NCBI RefSeq assembly: GCF_048381675.1
Contig: NZ_JBLWIS010000003.1
Span: 1 to 64,000, forward strand
Length of the DNA: 64,000 nt
Origin: Advenella sp048381675
GTDB taxonomy: Bacteria > Pseudomonadota > Gammaproteobacteria > Burkholderiales > Burkholderiaceae_B
Direction of reading: 5' to 3'
The notes beneath the pieces were generated by a model that saw only the letters and a list, made by a program, of their open reading frames with translations, ran no database searches and was not told the DNA's origin. This document shows positions 58,429-64,000 of the stretch, piece by piece. A program made the translations under genes and the position numbers. Numbering within the stretch: the stretch's first letter is position 1; each line of letters starts with the position of its first letter.

Positions 58429-58456
58429 TTGACCGGCAACTGGAATAACGTATAAT
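58429..58456 (+). promoter_or_regulatory. Strong sigma-70 promoter of the phasin gene
   Basis: TTGACC at 58429-58434 and a perfect TATAAT at 58451-58456, separated by 16 nt, predict transcription from about 58463. This leaves a roughly 120-nt leader before the phasin ATG. The rest of the 273-nt gap from 58310 to 58582 contains only the flanking operators and AT-rich DNA. Confidence 0.8.
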
Positions 58457-58461
58457 TTGAA

Positions 58462-58476
58462 TTGTGCGGTGCAATA
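58462..58476. promoter_or_regulatory. PhaR-type operator candidate at the phasin start point
   Basis: TTGTGCGGTGCAATA shares TTGTGC and the TGC-N3-GCA core with the site at 58406 and covers the predicted +1. A repressor bound here would block initiation directly. Confidence 0.6.
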
Positions 58477-58582
58477 TAAATAGGTTGGCAGTAATTTCCT
58501 GAAAATGATATTGCAACCGGCTGTTCAACTTATCGTGTAGCAGCTTTTTACTTCATAAACTTATTTATACCTAGGACATATC

Positions 58583-59191
58583 ATGAGCGCAATTCCTCAA
58601 CAAATCTTGGACCGTCAAAAAACAGCCATCAACACTTTTGTTGCCTTACAAGGTTCTATCTTTGGTGGCTTCGAGAAACTGGTTGACCTTAACATGAAAG
58701 TCATCAAGGCTTCTTTGGGTGAAGCTGCTGAGCAGACTCAACAGGCTTCAGAATTGAAAGATCCACAGGAAGCGGTTGCGTTCGTTTCTTCACTGGCACA
58801 GCCTAACGCCGAGAAAGCGGTTGCTTACACAAAAAATGTTTATGACATTATCTCAAGCGTTAGCAACGAACTGATCAAGTTGACAGAAACCCAAGTTGCC
58901 GAAGGCCAACAGCAAATTGCTGAAACCATCGATCAATTGGCTAAAAATGCGCCTACCGGTTCTGAAAGCGCCGTTGCCTTGCTGAAATCTTCTTTGGCAA
59001 CTGCTAACACTGCTTATGATTCATTGAATAAAGCAGCGAAACAGGCTGTTGAAGTTGCCGAAGGCAACCTGACCGCCGCTGCTAATGCCACCATCAAGGC
59101 AACAGAATCAGCCACTGCCGCTACTACCGCTGCCGCCAATAATGTGGCCAATGCAGCAAAAACAGCAGCCCGTGCCGGTGGTCGTAACTAA
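58583..59191 (+). CDS. phaP: Phasin (PHA granule-associated protein)
   Basis: 202-aa phasin of the PhaP family, coating polyhydroxybutyrate granules. The core domain covers about 1-130 (FVALQGSIFGGFEKLVDLNMKVIKASLGEAAEQTQQASELKDPQEAVAFVSS), and the C-terminal tail (about 160-202) is Ala- and Thr-rich and basic at the end (NAAKTAARAGGRN). Separate from phaCB by about 30 kb but linked by common operator motifs. Strong promoter and good leader. Followed by a terminator. Expected to be one of the most abundant proteins when polymer is stored. Confidence 0.93.
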   Translation: MSAIPQQILDRQKTAINTFVALQGSIFGGFEKLVDLNMKVIKASLGEAAEQTQQASELKDPQEAVAFVSSLAQPNAEKAVAYTKNVYDIISSVSNELIKLTETQVAEGQQQIAETIDQLAKNAPTGSESAVALLKSSLATANTAYDSLNKAAKQAVEVAEGNLTAAANATIKATESATAATTAAANNVANAAKTAARAGGRN

Positions 59192-59211
59192 TCGGTTTTA
59201 AGCCTGCTAGT

Positions 59212-59241
59212 AAAAAGAGCCCTTTTAAAGGGCTCTTTTTT
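59212..59241. terminator. Terminator after phaP
   Basis: GAGCCCTTTTAAAGGGCTC at 59217-59235 is a perfect palindrome flanked by five A residues on the left and six T residues on the right. It suits termination in both directions. Confidence 0.85.
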
Positions 59242-59265
59242 ATGGATATTACAGGCATTTTTTTT

Positions 59266-59296
59266 ATCAATGCCCGCTTTTAAAGCGGGCATTGAT
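59266..59296. repeat. Second palindrome between phaP and pyrD
   Basis: ATCAATGCCCGCTTT at 59266-59280 is inverted as AAAGCGGGCATTGAT at 59282-59296. A T-run precedes it on the plus strand rather than following. It may be a backup stop for phaP or the end of the pyrD transcript, but without the usual T tail on either strand. Confidence 0.6.
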
Positions 59297-59304
59297 GCAT
59301 GGTT

Positions 59305-60369
59305 TTATTTACGCATGAAAACATCGCATTTTCTAAGTTCATTAATGCAATCGGCAATCAGTTTGGGGCCTTGGTAAATAAGGCCGGTGTATAGCTGTAC
59401 TGCATTGGCACCAGCATTGATTTTTTCAAGTGCCTGTTTGCCTGAGTTGATGCCGCCAACGCCAATGATTGTAAAATCCTGTCCCATTTCTTTCCTGAGG
59501 GACTCAATGACTTTAAGCGACAGCTCATGAACCGGCGGGCCTGACAGGCCACCGCTTTCTTCGCTGTGTTTAAGCCCCTGAACCGCATCGCGGGAAAGGG
59601 TTGTATTGGTCGCAATCACACCATCGATTTCAAAACGCGGCAAAATATGGGCAATAGCCTGGATTTGCTCTGCTTCCAGATCGGGGGCAATCTTGACGAC
59701 TACCGGTACCCGGCGGCCATAACGGTCAGCCAGTTCCTTGCGTTTGTCGGCAATTTGCCGCAATAAATCACTTAATTCGTCGCCACCCTGCAGGGCACGC
59801 AGGTTTTTGGTATTGGGAGAAGAGATATTAATGGTGACATAATCGGCAAATGGATATACGCCTTCAAGCCCGATCAGGTAGTCACTGGCGGCATTTTCGA
59901 TGGGGGTATCGGCATTTTTGCCTATGTTCAGGCCCAGGACGCCTCTTTTTGCCCGCCATTCACTATTCTGTACATTTTGCAGGAAAGTATCAAGCCCATG
60001 ATTGTTGAAGCCCATACGGTTAATCAGGGACTCGGCCTGGGGCAGGCGAAACATGCGGGGCTTGGGGTTACCTGGCTGGGCGCGGGGGGTGACCGTGCCC
60101 ACTTCAATAAAGCCAAAGCCAAGCTGGCCCAGTGCATCAATGCATTCCCCGTTTTTATCCAGTCCTGCAGCCAGCCCGACGGGGTTACGCAGGGGTAAGC
60201 CCATTAAGGTGGTGGGAAGCAGGGTGTGATTGCCTTTTAACAACTCACGGGTAACCTTGCAATGGTGGGCTTTTTGCAATGATTTCAATGTCATTTCATG
60301 CGCCGTCTCGGCATCCATTGAAAAGAGCAGTGGGCGAACAAAGGGATAAAGTTTAAATGTATTGAACAT
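59305..60369 (-). CDS. pyrD: Dihydroorotate dehydrogenase (quinone), class 2
   Basis: Membrane-associated FMN enzyme of pyrimidine synthesis, 354 aa. The N-terminal helical extension of class 2 (FNTFKLYPFVRPLLFSMDAETAHEMTLKSL) is present, with FMN-site NPVGLAAGLDKNGE, catalytic Ser in NISSPNTKNLRALQG and the GGINSGKQALEKINAGANAVQLYTGLIYQGP end. Start ATG 60369. It passes electrons to ubiquinone. Likely followed by no cotranscribed gene; bpt lies upstream on the same strand, 53 nt away. Confidence 0.96.
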   Translation of the reverse strand: MFNTFKLYPFVRPLLFSMDAETAHEMTLKSLQKAHHCKVTRELLKGNHTLLPTTLMGLPLRNPVGLAAGLDKNGECIDALGQLGFGFIEVGTVTPRAQPGNPKPRMFRLPQAESLINRMGFNNHGLDTFLQNVQNSEWRAKRGVLGLNIGKNADTPIENAASDYLIGLEGVYPFADYVTINISSPNTKNLRALQGGDELSDLLRQIADKRKELADRYGRRVPVVVKIAPDLEAEQIQAIAHILPRFEIDGVIATNTTLSRDAVQGLKHSEESGGLSGPPVHELSLKVIESLRKEMGQDFTIIGVGGINSGKQALEKINAGANAVQLYTGLIYQGPKLIADCINELRKCDVFMRK

Positions 60370-60422
60370 GGCTAAGAAAAATAATGTAATCCGTGCATTT
60401 TAATGCTTATTTTTACTTAAAA

Positions 60423-61157
60423 CTATTCCTGTCCCAGAATGTAGTCAATCCATTGCTGGTTTATATATTGCTGAATGGGCCGGAACTGTGTTTTATAGGA
60501 CATTTTTGGGCTTTCCCTGATCCAGTATCCCAGATACAGCCAGGGCAGGCCAAGCCGCCTGCATTGTTCTATTTGCCATAAAATGCAATAGGTACCCAGG
60601 CTGCCGGGGTAGTCAGGATCGTAAAAGGTATAGACGGAAGACAGGCCGTCATCACTGATATCAATAATGGACACGATACGCAAAACACCATCGGAGGAAC
60701 GGAATTCAACCAGTTCGGTGTTGACATGGCTGGCCAGCAGGAATTGCTCGTATTGTTCTCTTCCCTGGTCGTCCATGCCACCATCAGGGTGACGTTGGTG
60801 CTGGTAACGACAGTACAGCAGAAAATGTTCACTGCTCCATTGCATCGGAACTTTGCGGGCGGACAGGTCACGGTGCCGTTTGAAAACGCGTTTTTGGGTT
60901 GAGCTTGGTTTAAAAACGGCCGTGTTGATGCGGACTGAAATGCAAGCCTGGCAATTATCGCACTGGGGTTTATACGTGAACAGGCCACTGCGACGAAAGC
61001 CGCTTCTTAACAAGGTCGCATACGCCTTGGCATTAACCAGATGGCCTGGGGCAACAACCCGCGAACGGGCAACCCTGCCTTCAAGATAACTGCAAGGGTA
61101 GGAAGCCGTTAAGTAGTAATGCAATATATGCAGGTTTGGGTCATGAATTTCACTCAT
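60423..61157 (-). CDS. bpt: Aspartate/glutamate leucyltransferase Bpt
   Basis: N-end-rule enzyme adding Leu to proteins that begin with Asp or Glu, marking them for ClpAP. 244 aa. The N-terminal ATE motif YLEGRVARSRVVAPGHLVNAKAYATLLRSGFRRSGLFTYKPQCDNCQACISVRI (about 24-77) shows the conserved cysteine cluster. The C-terminal segment CRRLGLPWLYLGYWIRESPKMSYKTQFRP is diagnostic. Adjacent to aat with a 32-nt gap. Confidence 0.95.
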   Translation of the reverse strand: MSEIHDPNLHILHYYLTASYPCSYLEGRVARSRVVAPGHLVNAKAYATLLRSGFRRSGLFTYKPQCDNCQACISVRINTAVFKPSSTQKRVFKRHRDLSARKVPMQWSSEHFLLYCRYQHQRHPDGGMDDQGREQYEQFLLASHVNTELVEFRSSDGVLRIVSIIDISDDGLSSVYTFYDPDYPGSLGTYCILWQIEQCRRLGLPWLYLGYWIRESPKMSYKTQFRPIQQYINQQWIDYILGQE

Positions 61158-61189
61158 GAGTTAAATATACTCAAATACCAGTGATGGAT

Positions 61190-61924
61190 TCAATAGATAT
61201 GGCCATCCGAAAATAAAATTCCCGCTTTCCAGGGAGGCGGGGTTTGGGGAATGGCGATTTTCAGGTGTTCCATGAACAGCTTGCGTGTAACCGGGCTTGC
61301 ACCAAGGCTGCCAAGGTGCCGGGTTTCCTGCTGGCAGTCTATCCATTCCACGCCGTGGCTATCGAGGAAACGGACGGTATAGGCGAGTGCGATCTTGGAG
61401 CAATCGCTCATATTGGAAAACATGGATTCGCCATAAAACATTTTGCCCATTGAAACACCATAAAGGCCACCGACCAACTTGCCGTCAACCCAGGTTTCGA
61501 TGCTATGGGCCAGTCCAAGCGTATGCAGGCTGGCATAGGCAGTAATAATGTCCTGGCTAATCCAAGTGCCGCCCTGGTTTTCCCTGGGGGCGGCACAGGA
61601 CTGCATGACCTGGATAAAGGCAGTATCTACCTTGATTTGAATGGCAGGATTGGGTAAGGCTTCTTGCCTGGCAATTTGCCTGAGTTTTTTCTTCAGGCTG
61701 TGGGAGATGATGAAATCCTGGCATTTCAGGACCATGCGTTGGGAGGGAGTCCACCACAGGATGGGTTGTGGCTCGGAATACCACGGGAAAATGCCCTGGC
61801 GATAGGCGCTGATCATGCGGTCGGTGGATAAATCACCACCGCATGCCAATAGCCCATCCGGTTCTTTCAGGGCAAACTCTGGCGGTGGAAACGGGGTTTG
61901 CAGGTCTAGCCAGGGAAGCGTCAT
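61190..61924 (-). CDS. aat: Leucyl/phenylalanyl-tRNA-protein transferase Aat
   Basis: N-end-rule enzyme adding Leu or Phe to proteins beginning with Arg or Lys. 244 aa. PFPPPEFALKEPDGLLACGGDLSTDRMISAYRQGIFPWYSEPQPILWWTPSQRMVL (about 11-66) is the strongly conserved core, and GKLVGGLYGVSMGKMFYGESMFS follows. It is upstream of bpt in the same direction, so the two N-end-rule routes are probably coexpressed. Confidence 0.96.
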   Translation of the reverse strand: MTLPWLDLQTPFPPPEFALKEPDGLLACGGDLSTDRMISAYRQGIFPWYSEPQPILWWTPSQRMVLKCQDFIISHSLKKKLRQIARQEALPNPAIQIKVDTAFIQVMQSCAAPRENQGGTWISQDIITAYASLHTLGLAHSIETWVDGKLVGGLYGVSMGKMFYGESMFSNMSDCSKIALAYTVRFLDSHGVEWIDCQQETRHLGSLGASPVTRKLFMEHLKIAIPQTPPPWKAGILFSDGHIY

Positions 61925-61934
61925 TACTTAGGAT

Positions 61935-62507
61935 TTAGGATAAGGAAAGGTAGTGAGTGGTGAAAACACCGAGCTCCTTGTCTTTGATATAACGTTTTAG
62001 CGTTTGGGTAACCGTACGGAAAGACAGCTCCTCCCAGGGTATTTCATCAATACCAAAATAACGGGCTTCCAGGCTTTCCGGGCCAGGATTCAGTGTCGGA
62101 TTTTTAGCCTCAGCCAAAAAATACATGTGTACCTGGTTAACGTGGGGGACATCAATGACGGTGTAAAGCTGTTTTAATGTGATGTCCGCACCCGCTTCTT
62201 CGGTGGTTTCACGAATGGCGCCCAGGCTGCTGGTTTCACTTAGTTCCATGAAACCGGCAGGTAAAGTCCATTTGTCATAGCGGGGTTCGATGGCGCGGCG
62301 GCAGAGCAGGATTTTATCTTCCCAAACCGGTACCGTGCCAACGACAACCAATGGATTTTTGTAATGGATGGCGCCACAGTTTTCGCAAAGGTCGCGCACG
62401 CGGTTGTCATCGGGGGGGATTTTGCGGGTAAGGGCAGAGCCGCATTGTGAGCAAAAACGTTGCTCAACCGGTGCCGGAAAATAAAAGGAAGATTCGTGAT
62501 AAGTCAT
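61935..62507 (-). CDS. Nudix hydrolase with N-terminal zinc ribbon
   Basis: 190-aa hydrolase of nucleoside diphosphate derivatives. A zinc ribbon (CSQCGSAL and CENCGAIHY, residues 18-47) precedes the Nudix box GFMELSETSSLGAIRETTEEAGA (G-x5-E-x7-REUxEExGU, about 85-107). This layout resembles NADH pyrophosphatase-like or ADP-ribose pyrophosphatase-like proteins, but it lacks the extra NudC domain. It lies 10 nt before aat. Substrate unproven. Confidence 0.9.
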   Translation of the reverse strand: MTYHESSFYFPAPVEQRFCSQCGSALTRKIPPDDNRVRDLCENCGAIHYKNPLVVVGTVPVWEDKILLCRRAIEPRYDKWTLPAGFMELSETSSLGAIRETTEEAGADITLKQLYTVIDVPHVNQVHMYFLAEAKNPTLNPGPESLEARYFGIDEIPWEELSFRTVTQTLKRYIKDKELGVFTTHYLSLS

Positions 62508-62580
62508 AGATTACGGGTAATTGTGTTTACGTACAATAATACATGGATTATCGCTTAAGTTTGCAATGGCCTGTTAAAAA

Positions 62581-63201
62581 TTATCCCGCCATGGGCCGGG
62601 CAATAAAATTCATTTTTTCAGGGATCTGCCTGCTGTCAATTTGTTGTAAGGGTGCGCTGTATTCGGGATGTTGCCAGTAATGAACAAGTAGTTGCTCTCC
62701 TTGTTCAAGTGAATGCAGGTGATTTTCTGACAGGCTATCCAGGCATGTGCCATGGTTATCAGGATTGGCAATAGAAAAATGCTCAATGACCTTGGGTGTA
62801 TCCCGGCCATAAATAATAGCGGCACCAAGATTTGTTTGTGCATACAGGAAGCCCTGTTCATCCAGATACCACGCTTGTATGGTTTGTGCCGTTTGACGGG
62901 TATGTGTCTCAAGTGTGTGGCTGTCTTCGGCCAGATGCAGTACATGGGGCGCATGCTCAAGGCAGACGTAAACACGTTGTGGACCATTCTGGAAAAACCA
63001 TTCACCGTTTTCCGTTGCAGCATAGTTGCGGTTGATGAATTCGTTGATCTGCGGGCTGCTTATGGATTCGCCAGGCTTGCCAGGTTGATATGAACCGGCG
63101 GGGTGAAGTTTCCATTTTCCGTTCAGGTCCAGGGATAACCAGCCATAAACGGCAGGAACATCAGGCCATTTTTTGATGGCGTCCAGCACGTTTTTGTCCA
63201 T
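62581..63201 (-). CDS. Conserved protein of unknown function
   Basis: 206 aa, no domain recognised. MDKNVLDAIKKWPDVPAVYGWLSLDLNGKWKLHPAG starts the protein, with later blocks GEWFFQNGPQRVYVCLEHAPHVLHL and HGTCLDSLSENHLHSLEQGEQLLVHYWQHPEYSA. It is rich in Trp, His and Tyr with predicted alternating strands. No signal peptide, so cytoplasmic. Coding character and ATG with clear reading frame support a real gene. It stands on the minus strand between the Nudix gene and a tiny lipoprotein gene. Confidence 0.8.
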   Translation of the reverse strand: MDKNVLDAIKKWPDVPAVYGWLSLDLNGKWKLHPAGSYQPGKPGESISSPQINEFINRNYAATENGEWFFQNGPQRVYVCLEHAPHVLHLAEDSHTLETHTRQTAQTIQAWYLDEQGFLYAQTNLGAAIIYGRDTPKVIEHFSIANPDNHGTCLDSLSENHLHSLEQGEQLLVHYWQHPEYSAPLQQIDSRQIPEKMNFIARPMAG

Positions 63202-63300
63202 AGTCGTTCCTTTCGTGTCTTGTTGTTACGGGCAGTCGGGGCATATAACCTGGCATCATAATCGTTGCCAAGAGCCCGACGTACCTTTACCTTTTGTTGA

Positions 63301-63429
63301 TTATTTGGCTGCTCTTTCGATTGCCTGGCCACCCGCTGAAATGTCTTCTCCAATCCCTTTGACTGTATTGCATCCTGAAAGGGCAAATATAGAGACGAGT
63401 GCTGCTAAGACATAGTTTTTGAGTTTCAT
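63301..63429 (-). CDS. Entericidin-like small lipoprotein
   Basis: 42-residue ORF, too short for most gene finders. It reads MKLKNYVLAALVSIFAL, then the lipobox LSGC with Cys20, then NTVKGIGEDISAGGQAIERAAK. This matches the entericidin A/B family: signal peptide, lipid-modified Cys followed by NT-x-G-x-G-x-D-x-GG-x-I. Entericidins are envelope lipoproteins of uncertain role, described in E. coli as an antidote/toxin-like pair under stationary-phase control. The ATG at 63429 is preceded by CAAGGATAG on the coding strand. Only one copy is seen, with no partner nearby. Confidence 0.85.
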   Translation of the reverse strand: MKLKNYVLAALVSIFALSGCNTVKGIGEDISAGGQAIERAAK

Positions 63430-63606
63430 GTTGCTATCCTTGTTGAACTTTATTTATGGCAATAAGGATAGCCGATCTGTTTGAAAAAAACATTTGTTGA
63501 CGGGGGATTTGATGCAATATGACGACATCAGTCAGTAGATGGCGAGGTTTTATCGACATGCCTTTGCTATCTTGCAAATAATGCTGGCGGTAAGGGTAAG
63601 TTAAAT

Positions 63607-64000
63607 TCAGAGCTTTTTGTGTTTTTTCAGTTTATCAAGTGCGGGCAGGCAAATCTCAACGGCGCGGCGTCCTTCCTCGATCGCTTCAGCGGCACGGTGA
63701 AAATCCAGCAGGCTTAAGTGGGCCAGTTGTGGCGCAATAATAATGTGCGGTGGTTCTCCGGCCATCCTGCTGCGGGTAATTTGCGCTTGCATGATATTCA
63801 CGCTGGAAGCGATGACATCCAGTAATGATGGGGTTTTCAGTGGTAAGGGAGTACCTTCCTGGAGGTTAGCTGGCTTGCCAAAATTTTGCTGGAGCTTGCG
63901 AAGCCATTCGGGGACATTGTTGCCAAAGGAAAATGCAGGTGCGGGCGGGTTATAAAAATACCGGCCAATCAAGTCCGAGTTCAGGTCTACCGCAATCAAA
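63607..64000 (-). CDS. Patatin-like/RssA-type protein, C-terminal part, cut by the window edge
   Basis: The frame stays open to the right end of the window, so the N-terminus lies outside. The visible 130 residues begin IAVDLNSDLIGRYFY and contain SLLDVIASSVNIMQAQITRSRMAGEPPHIIIAPQLAHLSLLDFHRAAEAIEEGRRAVE, which matches the C-terminal end of RssA-like patatin phospholipases. The Gly-x-Ser-x-Gly active site would be in the missing part. Annotated as partial. The 177-nt gap to the lipoprotein gene shows nothing recognisable. Confidence 0.7.
   Translation of the reverse strand, partial: LIAVDLNSDLIGRYFYNPPAPAFSFGNNVPEWLRKLQQNFGKPANLQEGTPLPLKTPSLLDVIASSVNIMQAQITRSRMAGEPPHIIIAPQLAHLSLLDFHRAAEAIEEGRRAVEICLPALDKLKKHKKL

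Overview
The window is a gene-dense stretch of a Gram-negative betaproteobacterial chromosome, most likely order Burkholderiales, family Alcaligenaceae. Pointers to this are the dusB-fis-purH-ruvC-ruvA order, a class I PHA synthase with PhaB and an Ala-rich phasin, a bhu/hmu-type haem operon, paired Bpt and Aat N-end-rule transferases, and many solute-binding-protein transporters. Base composition looks moderate, around 50% GC by eye. An Advenella-like or similar low-GC member of the family would fit, but genus is inference. No phage, insertion sequence, integrase or CRISPR array was seen.

Layout. 0-2.4 kb: mgtE and an inositol-monophosphatase-family gene (minus strand). 2.5-7.7 kb: an MnmC whose methyltransferase half is degenerate, a GH31-fold protein in which both catalytic aspartates appear replaced, and a NodB-type deacetylase. 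7.7-10.3 kb: methionine transporter metNIQ. 10.3-10.85 kb: two identical tRNA-Lys(UUU) genes and a possible small RNA. 10.86-22.3 kb: a self-contained accessory block with a divergent TetR regulator, a five-gene peptide/opine-type ABC importer, an AbrB-duplication membrane protein, an amidase, an AtzG-like small subunit overlapping a second amidase, and an isochorismatase-fold cysteine hydrolase. It reads as one uptake-and-hydrolysis pathway for an amide or ureide-like compound.

22.4-26.4 kb: SulP transporter, two YeeE/YedE half-proteins, an RraA-family protein and a glutathione transferase. 26.4-29.0 kb: phaB and phaC. 29.2-35.3 kb: Fur-regulated haem uptake (TonB receptor, HmuS, HmuTUV). 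35.3-36.3 kb: azlCD. 36.4-38.5 kb: thiOSG. 39.1-42.0 kb: recQ and ruvB. 42.2-45.0 kb: a TRAP transporter dctPQM lying between ruvB and ruvA. 45.0-50.3 kb: ruvA, ruvC, purH, fis, dusB and a UbiH-family hydroxylase. 50.5-56 kb: CtaG-like protein, YheT hydrolase, two small proteins, a second azlCD pair, rhlE and a thioredoxin. 56.5-64 kb: CinA-like protein, IclR regulator, phasin, pyrD, bpt, aat, Nudix, an unknown gene, a 42-residue entericidin-like lipoprotein, and the 3' end of a patatin/RssA-like gene cut by the window edge.

Most notable points: (1) the amide/ureide block with its two-palindrome operator region; (2) the GH31-fold pseudoenzyme; (3) a LexA-type box in front of a ruvB separated from ruvCA by a transporter operon; (4) paired TGC-N3-GCA sites around the phasin promoter and a related TGC-N4-GCA site in front of phaC. 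Comparisons with family consensus sequences are from memory; no search was run.
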